64,000 nt of DNA from Modestobacter sp. VKM Ac-2985 (GCF_026967925.1 NZ_JAPVBI010000001.1:1323794-1387793), one strand, 5' to 3'; numbered from the stretch's first letter, positions 19,919 to 29,500 are shown. The notes: generated by a model not told the origin, from the letters alone. Made by a program: numbers and translations.

Positions 19919-21664
19919 ATGGACGTCCTGGCGACCGCCGGCCACGTCGACCACGGCAAGTCGACGCTGGTGACGGCCCTGACCGGGATGGAGCCGGACC
20001 GGTGGGAGGAGGAGCGCCGGCGCGGCCTCACCATCGACCTGGGCTTCGCCTGGACGACGCTGCCCTCCGGGCGCCGGCTCGCGGTCGTCGACGTCCCCGG
20101 GCACGAGCGGTTCGTGGGCAACATGCTCGCAGGGGTCGGGTCGGTGCCCGCCGCGCTGGTCGTGGTCGCCGCCGACGACGGGTGGTCGGCGCAGACGGCC
20201 GAGCACGTCGCCGTCCTGGACGCCCTCGGGGTGCGGCACGGGCTGCTCGCCGTCACCAAGTCCGACCTCGCCGACCCCGCACCGGTGCTCGCCGACGCCG
20301 CCGAGCGGCTGGCCGGGACGTCGGTGGGCCGGGTCCCGGCCGTGGCGGTCAGCGCGCGCGCCGGCACCGGTCTGCCGGAGCTGGCCGGTGCGTTGGAGCA
20401 GGTGCTGGCCGGCCTGCCCGCACCAGACCCGGCCGCGCCGGTGCGGCTGTGGATCGACCGGGCCTTCACCATCCGGGGCGCCGGCACCGTCGTGACCGGC
20501 ACCCTGGCCGCCGGAACGGTGACCACCGGTGACCGCCTGGAGCTGGGCGGACGTGCGGTGACCGTGCGCGGGCTGCAGTCGCTGGGTGCGCCGGTCGACT
20601 CGGCCTCGGCCACCGCCCGGGTGGCGCTCAACCTGCGCGGGGTGGCGGTCGAGGAGCTCTCCCGCGGCGACGCGCTGCTCACCCCCGACACGTTCCGGCG
20701 CACCGCCGACCTCGACGTGACCCTCGTGCGACCGGTCGAGGAGAAGCTGCCCGCCGAGCTGGTCGTGCACATCGGGTCGGCCACGGTCGCCGCGCGCGTG
20801 CGGCCGCTGGACGGGTCGGCGCTCCGGCTGCGGCTGGCCACCGAGCTGCCGCTGCGGGTCGGCGACCGGCTGCTGCTGCGCGACCCCGGTGCCCGCCGGG
20901 TGCACGGCGCCGACGTGCGCGACGTGGACCCGCCGGAGCTGCGCCGTCGCGGCGCCGCCCGGACCCGCGCGGCCGAGCTCGCCGAACAGCCGCTGGGTGA
21001 GGCGGGGGCGCGGGCGGACCTGGTGCGCCGGCGGTTCGTGCGTCGGGCGGACTTCGTCGCCATGGGCTGGCCGGTGCCCGCGGACGCCACGGTCGTGGGC
21101 CCCTGGCTCCTGGCGCCGGGGCTCGCCGACGAGCTGGCCGCCCGGGTGCCGCAGGTGGTGGCCCGCTACCGGCAGCTGCGCCCGCTGGAACCCGGCCCGC
21201 CGACCGCGGTGCTGCGGTCGGCCCTGGAGCTGCCCGACGTGGAGCTGGTGCCCGCCCTCGTCCGGGAGCCCCTGGCGCTGCGGGACGGCCGGGTCGTCGC
21301 CGGTGCCGCGGCGCTGCCACCGGCGGTGCAGCAGGCGGTGGACGGCATCCGCGCCCGGCTGGGGCAGGAGCCGTTCGCCGCACCCGAGGCCGGTGACCTG
21401 GTGGCCGCCGGGCTGGGGCCGCGCGAGCTGGCCGCGGCGGTGCGGGACGAGCAGCTGGTGCGGATCACCGAGGGCATCTACCTGGCACCCGGCGTCGCCG
21501 AGCAGGCTCGGGCCCGGCTGGCAGCGCTGCCGCAGCCGTTCACGCTCAGCGAGGCCCGCAAGGCGTGGGGGACCACGCGCCGGGTCGCCGTCCCGCTGGC
21601 CGAGTGGCTCGACGCCCGCGGGGTCACCGTCCGCCAGCCGGACAACACCCGCCGCCTGCGCTGA
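19919..21664 (+). CDS. selB: Selenocysteine-specific elongation factor SelB
   Basis: 581 aa from ATG 19919. GTG 19895, overlapping selA and preceded by GGAGG, is a plausible alternative adding 8 residues. SelB carries Sec-tRNASec to the ribosome and binds the SECIS hairpin of selenoprotein mRNAs. EF-Tu-like part: G1 GHVDHGKST (8-16), G3 DVPGHERFV, G4 TKSD. Domains II-III follow to about 350. The C-terminal winged-helix region (about 360-581) would bind the mRNA hairpin. In this organism it should act at UAG, given the anticodon of selC. Confidence 0.94.
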   Translation: MDVLATAGHVDHGKSTLVTALTGMEPDRWEEERRRGLTIDLGFAWTTLPSGRRLAVVDVPGHERFVGNMLAGVGSVPAALVVVAADDGWSAQTAEHVAVLDALGVRHGLLAVTKSDLADPAPVLADAAERLAGTSVGRVPAVAVSARAGTGLPELAGALEQVLAGLPAPDPAAPVRLWIDRAFTIRGAGTVVTGTLAAGTVTTGDRLELGGRAVTVRGLQSLGAPVDSASATARVALNLRGVAVEELSRGDALLTPDTFRRTADLDVTLVRPVEEKLPAELVVHIGSATVAARVRPLDGSALRLRLATELPLRVGDRLLLRDPGARRVHGADVRDVDPPELRRRGAARTRAAELAEQPLGEAGARADLVRRRFVRRADFVAMGWPVPADATVVGPWLLAPGLADELAARVPQVVARYRQLRPLEPGPPTAVLRSALELPDVELVPALVREPLALRDGRVVAGAAALPPAVQQAVDGIRARLGQEPFAAPEAGDLVAAGLGPRELAAAVRDEQLVRITEGIYLAPGVAEQARARLAALPQPFTLSEARKAWGTTRRVAVPLAEWLDARGVTVRQPDNTRRLR

Positions 21665-21691
21665 CCCGGCGGGTGAGCCGACCGGCTGGGC

Positions 21692-21853
21692 TCAGACCGG
21701 GCCGCCGCCGGCGGCCAGCTGCCGCAGGTCGACGTGCGCCGGCGTCTCGACCGGCAGCGGGGGATCGGCGTCGCGGACCTCGACGAGCTGGTCGGGAGTC
21801 ACCGGCTCCGGGAGCCGGCGGAACTGAGCCCGGGGGTCCACCTGCTCGGTCAT
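21692..21853 (-). CDS. Small hypothetical protein
   Basis: 53 aa from ATG 21853, acidic and proline-rich (RLPEPVTPDQLVEVRDADPPLP). No known domain. A CACCCT box (21865-21860, minus strand) lies 6 nt before the ATG, as at other leaderless genes here. The frame is the same as that of echA upstream, after its TAG stop, so it could alternatively be part of a read-through extension. Convergent with selB. Confidence 0.5.
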   Translation of the reverse strand: MTEQVDPRAQFRRLPEPVTPDQLVEVRDADPPLPVETPAHVDLRQLAAGGGPV

Positions 21854-21896
21854 GGCCTCAGGGTGCCGCCGTGGGGACGGGCACGACAAGGGTTCG

Positions 21897-21943
21897 GCGC
21901 GCTCGTGCTCTGGCTGCACCGGTGCACCAGAGCACGAGCGCGC
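21897..21943. terminator. 47-nt near-perfect inverted repeat after echA
   Basis: Arms GCGCGCTCGTGCTCTGG and its exact complement (21897-21913 and 21927-21943) enclose the 12-nt palindrome TGCACCGGTGCA plus one unpaired base. It begins 6 nt after the TAG stop of echA. Most likely a terminator; the position directly behind a UAG codon is why a SECIS role was considered (see findings). Confidence 0.75.
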
Positions 21944-21949
21944 GCAGGA

Positions 21950-22735
21950 CTACTCGCCGGCCGGCACCCAGCGGGCGGGGCGCTTCTCCCTTAAGGCGGC
22001 GATGCCCTCCTGGCCCTCCTCGCCGGCGAAGAACCGCGCCGACAGCTCCAGCAGCCCGGGGAACTGCCCGGCCAGGTCGGCCCCCGACCGCAGCAGCCGC
22101 TTCGTCTCCGCCAGCGCGGTCGGCGCCCCCGCGGCCAGTGCGGTGACCTGGGCGGCGACGGTGGCGTCGACCTCGTCGTCGGGCACCGCCAGGTCGACCA
22201 GCCCGCCGGCGGCGGCGGTCGCGGCGTCGAAGACCTCGCCGGTGAGCATCAGCCGGTGGACGACGTTCGGCAGCATCCGCGGCCGGCACACCGCGGAGAT
22301 CACCGCCGGGACGAGGCCGATCCGCACCTCGGTGAACGCGAACGTGGCGCCGGCGCCGGCCACCACGACGTCGCAGGCGGCGGCCAGCCCCACGCCGCCC
22401 GCACGGGCCGGGCCACGGATGGCGGCGAGCACCGGCTTGGGCGCGTGCCAGATCAGCTGCAGCAGCTCGGGGAACTCGTTGACCCCCTGGTCGGCGGCGG
22501 CGCCACCGGTGGCCTCGGTGAGGTCCATGCCCGAGCAGAACACCCGGCCGGTGTGGTCGAGCACCACCACCCGCACGGCGTCGTCGGCGAAGGCCGCGGT
22601 GAGGGCGGCGCGGAGCTGGGCGCGCATGGCGCGGGAGAGGGCGTTGCGGTTGGCGGGGGAGTCGAGGGTCAGCCGGGCCACGCCGGCGGACACCTCGACG
22701 GAGAGCACGCGGTCGTCATTGGTCGCGGAGGTCAC
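21950..22735 (-). CDS. Enoyl-CoA hydratase/isomerase family protein, ends in TAG
   Basis: 261 aa from GTG 22735. Crotonase fold: oxyanion-hole segments RVFCSGMDLTE (about 63-73) and AIRGPARAGGVGLAAACDVV (about 107-126). Likely acts in fatty-acid or amino-acid catabolism on a CoA thioester; the exact substrate is unclear. The stop is TAG (minus 21952-21950), followed at once by a large hairpin. The same frame is open for another 86 codons after the TAG. A CAAGAT box 6 nt before the GTG suggests a leaderless mRNA. Divergent from hemW. Confidence 0.88.
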   Translation of the reverse strand: MTSATNDDRVLSVEVSAGVARLTLDSPANRNALSRAMRAQLRAALTAAFADDAVRVVVLDHTGRVFCSGMDLTEATGGAAADQGVNEFPELLQLIWHAPKPVLAAIRGPARAGGVGLAAACDVVVAGAGATFAFTEVRIGLVPAVISAVCRPRMLPNVVHRLMLTGEVFDAATAAAGGLVDLAVPDDEVDATVAAQVTALAAGAPTALAETKRLLRSGADLAGQFPGLLELSARFFAGEEGQEGIAALREKRPARWVPAGE

Positions 22736-22774
22736 GCCGCCATCTTGCCGGGGGCGGTCACACTGGGAGCAGCG

Positions 22775-24007
22775 ATGACCACGACCCTCCCTCTCCTCGG
22801 CCAGACCCCGGCGCTGCCCGCGGACCCCTCGATGCTCCCGGCGTCGGCGCGCGAGGGGCTGGCGACGACGCCGTTCGGCCTCTACGTGCACGTGCCGTTC
22901 TGCGCCACCCGCTGCGGCTACTGCGACTTCAACACCTACACCTCCGACGAGCTGGGCCCCGGCGCCAACCGCAGCGAGTACGCCGGCACCGCGATCGCCG
23001 AGCTGCGGCTGGCCGCCGAGGTGCTGGGCCCCGACCGTCCGCCGGTGCAGACGGTCTTCGTCGGTGGCGGCACCCCGACGCTGCTGCCGGCCGGTGACCT
23101 GGTGGCCGTCATGGACGCCGTCCGTGAGCTCTTCCCCGTCGCCCCCGACGTCGAGGTGACCACGGAGGCCAACCCCGAGTCGGTGACGCCGGAGTCGCTG
23201 GCCACCCTGCGGGCCGGTGGCTTCACCCGGATCAGCCTGGGCATGCAGTCCGCCGCCGAGCACGTGCTCGCCGTGCTGGACCGCCGGCACACCCCCGGCC
23301 GGGCGGTGCAGGCCGCGCACGAGGCCCGCGCCGCCGGTTTCGACCACGTCAACCTGGACCTGATCTACGGCGCGCCGGGGGAGACCGACGCCGACTGGCA
23401 GGCCTCGCTCGACGCCGTCCTGGCCGCCCCGGTCGACCACGTCAGCGCCTACGCCCTCATCGTCGAGCAGGGCACCCGGCTGGCCCGGCGGGTCGCCCGC
23501 GGCGAGCTGCCGATGCCGGACGACGACGTGCTCGCCGACCGCTACGAGCAGGCCGACCGGGCGTTCGGCGGCGCCGGGCTGGGTTGGTACGAGGTGTCCA
23601 ACTGGGCCCGCGACCGGGCGGCGCGCTGCCGGCACAACGAGCTGTACTGGGCCAACGCCAACTGGTGGGGCATCGGGCCGGGCGCGCACTCGCACGTCGG
23701 CGGGCTGCGCTGGTGGAACGTCAAGCACCCGGCCGCCTACGCCGACCGGCTCGCCGCCGGACTGCACCCGGCCGCCGACACCGAGCTGCTGACGGCGGAG
23801 GACCAGGCGCTGGAGCGGGTGATGCTGGGGCTGCGGCTGCGCGACGGGCTGCCGCTGGCCGCGCTGTCGGCGGCCGGGCAGGCGCGGGCCGCGGAGGCAT
23901 GCGTCCGGGGGCTGCTGGCCGCCGGGCCGCACGAAGCCGGGCTCGCCGTCCTCACCGACCGGGGCCGGCTCCTCGCCGACGCCGTCGTCCGCGACCTCAC
24001 GGACTGA
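22775..24007 (+). CDS. hemW: Radical SAM heme chaperone HemW
   Basis: 410 aa from ATG 22775. The radical-SAM cluster motif is CATRCGYCDF (three Cys, about residues 46-53), preceded by LYVHVPFC. The SAM-binding GGGTPTLL and the HemW-type C-terminal domain are present. Once called oxygen-independent coproporphyrinogen oxidase, this branch is now regarded as a heme chaperone. It lies divergent from echA with a 39-nt gap and converges on recQ. Confidence 0.92.
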   Translation: MTTTLPLLGQTPALPADPSMLPASAREGLATTPFGLYVHVPFCATRCGYCDFNTYTSDELGPGANRSEYAGTAIAELRLAAEVLGPDRPPVQTVFVGGGTPTLLPAGDLVAVMDAVRELFPVAPDVEVTTEANPESVTPESLATLRAGGFTRISLGMQSAAEHVLAVLDRRHTPGRAVQAAHEARAAGFDHVNLDLIYGAPGETDADWQASLDAVLAAPVDHVSAYALIVEQGTRLARRVARGELPMPDDDVLADRYEQADRAFGGAGLGWYEVSNWARDRAARCRHNELYWANANWWGIGPGAHSHVGGLRWWNVKHPAAYADRLAAGLHPAADTELLTAEDQALERVMLGLRLRDGLPLAALSAAGQARAAEACVRGLLAAGPHEAGLAVLTDRGRLLADAVVRDLTD

Positions 24008-24066
24008 GGAAGGACCCCCTCCTCCCCACCCTTCGCAGGCTCAGGGCGAGCCTCGGGACGGGGCCT
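24008..24066. repeat. Dispersed intergenic repeat, copy 1
   Basis: Begins right at the hemW stop, ggaaggaccccctcctcccc followed by acccttcgcaggctcagggc, and ends near acggggcc. A closely related copy lies at 45645-45702. Both sit between convergent genes and can fold by pairing a ggaccccctcc-type left part with a ggacggggcc-type right part. Probably a repeat-derived bidirectional terminator. Confidence 0.65.
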
Positions 24067-24131
24067 GACCGCGGCTTCCACCGCTCGCACGCTCGCGGTG
24101 GGCCCCTGCAGCAGGGCCGGAGGACGGGGCC

Positions 24132-25985
24132 TCAGCCGTGGAGGGCGGCGAGCACCTGGTCGCCGAAGCGCTCCAGCTTCGTGGCGCCGACGCCGCCGAT
24201 CGTGCCCAGGGCGGACAGGGTCGCCGGCTCCTCGGTGGCGATCTGCCGCAGCGTCGCGTCGTGGAAGACGACGTAGGCCGGCACCCCCTGCTCCTTGGCG
24301 GTGGCGGCCCGCCAGGCCCGCAGCCGCTCGAAGGCGCCGGCGGCCGATGCAGGGAGCTCGGGAGCGGCGGCCTTGCCCCCACGGGCCCGGGCGGCCCGCA
24401 CCGGGCGGTCGGGCTCGCGGCGCATCAGCACCTCGCGCTCCCGGCGCAGCACCGGCCCGCTGGCCTCGTTGAGTGCCAGCGTCCCGTACTCGCCCTGCAC
24501 GGCGAGCAGCCCTTGCGCGAGCAGCTGACGGACGACGCCACGCCACTGGCCCTCGGACAGGTCGGTGCCGATGCCGAAGGTGGTCAGCTCGTCGTGGCTG
24601 TGCTGGGCGACCTTGTCGGTGCGCTTGCCCAGCAGGATGTCGATCGACTGGCCCGCGCCGAAGGACTGCCCGCGCTCGCGCTGCAACCGCAGCACCGTGG
24701 ACAGCAGCATCTGCGCCGGGACGGTGGCGTCCCAGGACTCCGGTGGGTTCAGGCAGGTGTCGCAGTTCCCGCAGGGTGAGCTCTCCTGGCCGAAGTGGGC
24801 CAGCAGCCGCACCCGCCGGCACTCGACGGTCTCGCAGAGCGCGAGCATCGCGTCCAGCTGGGCAGACAGCACGCGGCGGTGCGCGGCGTCGCCCTCGGAG
24901 GAGTCGATCATCTTGCGTTGCTGCACGACGTCGGCGAGCCCGTAGGCCAGCCACGCGGTGGAGGGCAGGCCGTCGCGGCCGGCGCGGCCGGTCTCCTGGT
25001 AGTAGCCCTCCACCGACTTGGGCAGGTCGAGGTGGGCGACGAAGCGGACGTCGGGCTTGTCGATGCCCATCCCGAACGCGATGGTCGCCACCATCACCAG
25101 GCCGTCCTCGCGGAGGAAACGGGACTGGTGCAGCGCGCGGGTCCGCTGGTCCAGGCCCGCGTGGTACGGCAGCGCCGCGATGCCCTGGCCCACCAGGAAC
25201 TCCGCGGTCTTCTCCACCGAGGCCCGGGACAGGCAGTAGACGATCCCGGCGTCCCCGGGGTGCTCGGTGCGCAGCAGGTCCAGCAGCTGCTTGCGTGGCT
25301 CGTTCTTCGGCGCGATCCGGTACTGGATGTTCGGTCGGTCGAACCCGGCGACCACGTGCAGCGCGTCGTCCAGCTGCAACCGGGTGCTGATCTCGGTGTG
25401 CGTGGCCCGGGTGGCCGTCGCCGTGAGGGCGATCCGTGGGACGTCGGGCCAGCGCTCGTGCAGCATCGACAGCGCGAGGTAGTCGGGCCGGAAGTCGTGC
25501 CCCCACTGCGCGACGCAGTGCGCCTCGTCGATGGCGAACAGGGCGATCCGGCCGCGCTCGAGCAGGCGGGCGGTCGGGGAGGCGCCCCCGCCGAGGGACT
25601 CCGGGGCCACGTAGAGCAGGTCGAGCTCCTCGGCGAGGAAGGCCTCCTCGACGGCCCGGCGCTCGGCGCGGTCCTGGCTGGAGTTGAGGAACCCGGCGCG
25701 CACACCGAGGGTGCGCAGCGTGTCGACCTGGTCCTGCATGAGCGCGATCAGCGGCGAGACCACCACCCCGACGCCGTCCCGCAGCAGGGCCGGCACCTGG
25801 TAGCACAGCGACTTCCCGCCACCGGTGGGCATGAGCACCAGCGCGTCGCCCCCGGCGACGACGTGGTCGACGACCTCGCGCTGCGGTCCGCGGAAGGCGT
25901 CGTAGCCGAACACCCGACCGAGCACCTCGAGGGCCGGGTCCTGGAGCGCAGGGTCCTGGAGCGCGGGGTCCTCGATCACGTCCAC
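24132..25985 (-). CDS. recQ: ATP-dependent DNA helicase RecQ
   Basis: 617 aa from GTG 25985, chosen because a TACCCT box (25997-25992) lies 6 nt upstream; ATG 26024 would add 13 residues. Walker [20 protein letters not shown] box [16 protein letters not shown], helicase motif VI GRAGRDG, then the RecQ zinc region ([11 protein letters not shown], then CGNCDTC) and a C-terminal HRDC domain (FERLRAWR, then [11 protein letters not shown]). RecQ unwinds DNA during recombination and repair. The N-terminus has three copies of the pentapeptide [10 protein letters not shown] encoded by a 15-nt repeat. Confidence 0.94.
   Translation of the reverse strand: MDVIEDPALQDPALQDPALEVLGRVFGYDAFRGPQREVVDHVVAGGDALVLMPTGGGKSLCYQVPALLRDGVGVVVSPLIALMQDQVDTLRTLGVRAGFLNSSQDRAERRAVEEAFLAEELDLLYVAPESLGGGASPTARLLERGRIALFAIDEAHCVAQWGHDFRPDYLALSMLHERWPDVPRIALTATATRATHTEISTRLQLDDALHVVAGFDRPNIQYRIAPKNEPRKQLLDLLRTEHPGDAGIVYCLSRASVEKTAEFLVGQGIAALPYHAGLDQRTRALHQSRFLREDGLVMVATIAFGMGIDKPDVRFVAHLDLPKSVEGYYQETGRAGRDGLPSTAWLAYGLADVVQQRKMIDSSEGDAAHRRVLSAQLDAMLALCETVECRRVRLLAHFGQESSPCGNCDTCLNPPESWDATVPAQMLLSTVLRLQRERGQSFGAGQSIDILLGKRTDKVAQHSHDELTTFGIGTDLSEGQWRGVVRQLLAQGLLAVQGEYGTLALNEASGPVLRREREVLMRREPDRPVRAARARGGKAAAPELPASAAGAFERLRAWRAATAKEQGVPAYVVFHDATLRQIATEEPATLSALGTIGGVGATKLERFGDQVLAALHG
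25936..25980 (-). repeat. 15-nt triplicate repeat at the recQ 5' end
   Basis: gggtcctggagcgca (25936), gggtcctggagcgcg (25951) and the diverged gggtcctcgatcacg (25966) give DPALQ-type repeats near the RecQ N-terminus. The period keeps the frame, so copy number may vary without harm. Confidence 0.7.
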
Positions 25986-26090
25986 GAGGCGAGGGTAGGC
26001 GGGTCGGGGCCGGTGGTCTGACATCCGTCACGAGGTGTGGACGACGTCTCACACTGCCGCCGGACCCCCGGTGACCGCCAGGCTCGGGTC

Positions 26091-26993
26091 ATGCCCGAGA
26101 CCCCCGCCCTCGACGTCCGCGGACTGACCGTCCGGTACGGCGACGTCACCGCAGTGCACGACCTGACCCTGGCCGTCCCCCGGGGGGAGACCGTCGCCCT
26201 GCTCGGCGCCAACGGGGCCGGGAAGTCCTCCGTCGTCAACGCCGCCCTCGGCCTGTTCCGCCCGGCCGCCGGCACGGTCCGGCTGCTCGGCCGCGAGCCG
26301 ACCGCGGCGCTGCAGGCCGGCGGCGTCGGCGCGATGCTGCAGCACGGCGGCCTGCCCAGCGAGGCCCGCGTCGGCGAGGTGCTGGCGCTGGTCCGCCGCC
26401 GCTACGCGGACCCGTGGCCGCTGGCGGACCTGGCCGCCACGGCCGGCATCGGCGGCGTGCTCGGCCGCTCGGTCGACGCGCTCTCCGGCGGTCAGCGCCA
26501 GCGGGTGCTGCTCGCCCTCGCCCTGGCCGGAGCACCCCCGCTGCTGCTGCTGGACGAGCCGACCTCGGCGATGGACGTCGAGGGCCGGCAGGCCTTCTGG
26601 GCCACGATGCGCGACCTGGCCGGGCGCGGGCACACCGTCGTCTTCGCCACCCACCACCTCGACGAGGCCGACGCGGTCGCCGACCGGGTCGTGGTCGTGG
26701 ACGGTGGCCGGGTCGTGGCCGACGGGACGGCGGCGGCGATCAAGTCGCGCATCGGCGGGCGCACCGTCCGGTTCCGCTGCCCCGGGCCGCGGGACGGCCT
26801 GTCAGGGCTGCCCGGCGTCACCGGCGCGGGCGGGGACGGCGACTGGGTCGAGCTGGCCACCTCCGACGCCGAGGCCACCCTGCGCGCGCTGCTCGCCGGC
26901 CACGACGCACTGCCTGACCTCGAGGTGCGCGGCGCCAGCCTCGAACAGGCCTTCCTGCACCTCACCAGCACCGCGGACGGAGCCCTCCGATGA
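26091..26993 (+). CDS. ABC transporter ATP-binding protein (ABC-2 exporter)
   Basis: 300 aa from ATG 26091. Walker A GANGAGKSS, signature LSGGQRQRVLLALALAG, Walker B LLLLDEPTSAMD, switch His in FATHHLDEAD. The Q-loop region reads MLQHGGLP. DrrA/CcmA-like ATPase that, with the next gene (4-nt overlap), forms an exporter for a drug or lipid. The two-component system directly downstream may control it, an arrangement common in actinobacteria and Firmicutes. Confidence 0.9.
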   Translation: MPETPALDVRGLTVRYGDVTAVHDLTLAVPRGETVALLGANGAGKSSVVNAALGLFRPAAGTVRLLGREPTAALQAGGVGAMLQHGGLPSEARVGEVLALVRRRYADPWPLADLAATAGIGGVLGRSVDALSGGQRQRVLLALALAGAPPLLLLDEPTSAMDVEGRQAFWATMRDLAGRGHTVVFATHHLDEADAVADRVVVVDGGRVVADGTAAAIKSRIGGRTVRFRCPGPRDGLSGLPGVTGAGGDGDWVELATSDAEATLRALLAGHDALPDLEVRGASLEQAFLHLTSTADGALR

Positions 26994-27730
26994 CCGACCT
27001 GTTCCTTTTCCAGCTCCGCCGGGTGGGCCGCAACAAGCAGTACCTGTTCTTCACGGTGCTGTTGCCGGCGCTGTTCACGATCTTCTTCACCCAGGTGATC
27101 GGCGGGCAGGTGCCGGCCGGTGAGTTCCAGGACCTGGCCGGCGCCGTCCTCGTCTCGATGATGGCCTACGGGGCGATCGGGGCCGCGCTCGGCGCGACGA
27201 TCCGGATGGCCTTCGACCGCTCCTCCGGCTGGCTGCGTCAGCTGCGCGTGACGCCGGTTCCCGCCGGGTCGGTCTTCGCCGTCGACGTCCTGGTCGGGGC
27301 GCTGCTGGTGCTGCCCAGCCTGGTCGTCGTCGCGCTGGTCGGGCGGTTCGTCAACGGCGTCGAGTTCGGCCTGGGCACCTGGGTGGCGCTGGTCGGGTCG
27401 CTGTGGGCGGGGTCGGTGGTCTTCGTGGCCCTCGGTGTGGCGGTGGGGCTGGCGCTGGACGCCCAGGCCGCGGGTGCTGCGATCGGGATCCTCGGCACGG
27501 TGCTGGCCGCGCTGGGCGGCCTGTGGTTCCCGGTGGAGATGTTCCCCGGCGGGATGGTGACCCTGGCCCGTGCACTGCCGTCCTACTGGTTCGCCGAGCT
27601 GGGCCGGGACGTGGCGGCCGGCACGTTCACCGGCGCGCCGGTGCTCGTGCTGGCCGGCTACGGCGCCGTGTTCGCCGCCGCCGCGCTGGTGGTCGCCCGG
27701 CGGCGCCCGCTGCACGCCGTGGCGGGCTGA
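26990..27730 (+). CDS. ABC-2 type transporter permease
   Basis: 246 aa, ATG overlapping the ATPase stop (ATGA). Six hydrophobic segments in the ABC-2 layout, with the family-type amphipathic region RSSGWLRQLRVTPV in the first cytoplasmic part. Pairs with the ATPase at 26091. Substrate unknown. Confidence 0.88.
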   Translation: MTDLFLFQLRRVGRNKQYLFFTVLLPALFTIFFTQVIGGQVPAGEFQDLAGAVLVSMMAYGAIGAALGATIRMAFDRSSGWLRQLRVTPVPAGSVFAVDVLVGALLVLPSLVVVALVGRFVNGVEFGLGTWVALVGSLWAGSVVFVALGVAVGLALDAQAAGAAIGILGTVLAALGGLWFPVEMFPGGMVTLARALPSYWFAELGRDVAAGTFTGAPVLVLAGYGAVFAAAALVVARRRPLHAVAG

Positions 27731-27766
27731 CCCGTGACCGGGCGACCGGGCGCTAGCGTCGGCCTC

Positions 27767-28891
27767 GTGGACCGGTCGAACTGGTGGGGGCAGGCGATCT
27801 GGGCGGTGCCGTGGCTGCTGTTCCAGTTCTTCCCGATCGCCGACCTGGTCACCACCGAGCGCCCGACGGCGGCGCGCTGGGTCGGCGCGATCGGCTTGCT
27901 CGTCTTCACCGTGGTCTACCTGCGGGTGATGGGCCAGCTCGGCCGGCCGCGGGCGCTGCGGCCGGAGTTCGCCGTGACCGCGGTGCTGGCCGTCGCGCTG
28001 GCAGTCGGGTTCGGGCCGGCCTTCGCCGGGTTGATGATCTACGTGGCGGCGGCCGCCGCGGCCACGGTGCCCGGGCGCTGGGTGTGGCCGGCCGTGGTCG
28101 GCGCGGCGCTGGTGTGCCTGGCGGTGCCCCTGGCCTCGGGGGACCCCGGCCTGCTGTTCCTGTCGCCCATTTGCCTGCTCACCGCCTTCGGGATCCGGGG
28201 CACCGGCTACCTGATCACCGTGAACCAGGAGCTGCAGGAGGCCCGCGAGGAGCTGGCCCGCAACGCCGTCACCGAGGAGCGGCTGCGCTTCGCCCGTGAC
28301 CTGCACGACCTGCTCGGCCACTCGTTGTCGCTGATCGCGCTCAAGAGCGAGCTGGCCCGCCGGCTGGCCGAGGCCGACCCGGCGCGCGCCCGGCAGGAGA
28401 TGGCCGACGTCGAGGCGGCGGCCCGCGGGGCGCTGGCCGAGGTGCGGGACGCCGTCAGCGGCTACCGGCAGGTCACCTGTGCCCAGGCGCTCGACGAGGC
28501 CCGCTCCGCGCTGAGCGGGGCCGGCATCGACGTCCGGCTGCCCGACCGGGTGCCGCCGCTGCCGGGCACGGTCGACGCCGCGCTCGGCTGGGTGGTGCGC
28601 GAGGCGACGACCAACGTGCTGCGGCACAGCCGGGCCGGCACGGTGACGATCGGCCTGGCCGAGGACGGGGTGGCGGCGGTGCTGTCGGTGACCGACGACG
28701 GTCGGGGCGCGGAGGACCCGGTCACCGTGCTGGGGACCTCGCCGGGGTCGGGGCTGGCCGGGCTTCGCGAGCGGGTCGGCGCGCTGGGCGGTGAGCTCGC
28801 CGCGGGGCCGGTGGCCGGCGGCGGCTACCGGCTTCGGGCCACGGTGCCGCTGCTCCCGGTGTCGGCGAGCACGACGACGGTGTCCGCGTGA
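27767..28891 (+). CDS. Membrane sensor histidine kinase (NarL/DesK class)
   Basis: 374 aa from GTG 27767, 7 nt after TAGCGT (27754-27759), so probably leaderless. About five transmembrane segments fill residues 5-150. The HisKA_3 dimerisation helix carries the phospho-acceptor His180 in FARDLHDLLGHSLS. The C-terminal ATPase domain has VVREATTNVLRHS and VTDDGRG. DesK-like kinases often sense membrane state or envelope stress. It overlaps its response regulator by 4 nt and follows the ABC-2 exporter, which it may regulate. Confidence 0.9.
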   Translation: MDRSNWWGQAIWAVPWLLFQFFPIADLVTTERPTAARWVGAIGLLVFTVVYLRVMGQLGRPRALRPEFAVTAVLAVALAVGFGPAFAGLMIYVAAAAAATVPGRWVWPAVVGAALVCLAVPLASGDPGLLFLSPICLLTAFGIRGTGYLITVNQELQEAREELARNAVTEERLRFARDLHDLLGHSLSLIALKSELARRLAEADPARARQEMADVEAAARGALAEVRDAVSGYRQVTCAQALDEARSALSGAGIDVRLPDRVPPLPGTVDAALGWVVREATTNVLRHSRAGTVTIGLAEDGVAAVLSVTDDGRGAEDPVTVLGTSPGSGLAGLRERVGALGGELAAGPVAGGGYRLRATVPLLPVSASTTTVSA

Positions 28892-29496
28892 CGATCCGGG
28901 TGCTGCTGGCCGAGGACCAGGCGCTGGTGCGGGGTGCGCTGCGGGCGCTGCTGGAGCTCGAGGAGGACATCGAGGTGGTGGCCGAGGTCGGCCGCGGTGA
29001 CGAGGTGCTCGAGGCCGCGCGCGCCTGCCGCCCGGACGTGGCCCTGCTGGACATCGAGATGCCGGGCCAGGACGGGCTGGAGGCGGCCCGGGAGCTGGCC
29101 GCCGCGCTGCCGGAGGTGCGCACCGTCGTCCTCACCACCTTCGGCCGGCCCGGGTTCCTGCGCCGGGCGATGGAGGTCGGCGCCGCCGGCTTCCTGGTCA
29201 AGGACTCGCCGGTGGCCGAGCTGGCCCGGGGCATCCGGGCGGTGATGGCGGGGGAGCGGGTGATCGACCGGGACCTCGCTGCCGCTGCGCTGGCGATGGG
29301 CGCGACACCGCTGTCGGGTCGCGAGGCCGACGTGCTGCGGGCGGCGGCCGACGGAGCGACGGTCGCCGACATCGCCGGGCGGCTGTACCTGTCGGAGGGG
29401 ACGGTGCGGAACTACCTGTCCTCGGCGATCGGCAAGACCGGGGCGCGCACCCGGGTGGAGGCGGCGCGGGTCGCGGAGGAGAAGGGCTGGCTCTGA
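28888..29496 (+). CDS. LuxR/NarL-type response regulator
   Basis: 202 aa, GTG in a GTGA overlap with the kinase. Receiver domain with phospho-acceptor Asp55 (LLDIEMPGQDG) and Lys in FLVKDSP. C-terminal LuxR helix-turn-helix (LSGREADVLRAAADG, then YLSEGTVRNYLSSAIGKTG). Partner of the kinase at 27767 and probable regulator of the ABC-2 operon. Confidence 0.92.
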   Translation: MTIRVLLAEDQALVRGALRALLELEEDIEVVAEVGRGDEVLEAARACRPDVALLDIEMPGQDGLEAARELAAALPEVRTVVLTTFGRPGFLRRAMEVGAAGFLVKDSPVAELARGIRAVMAGERVIDRDLAAAALAMGATPLSGREADVLRAAADGATVADIAGRLYLSEGTVRNYLSSAIGKTGARTRVEAARVAEEKGWL

Positions 29497-29500
29497 ACCG

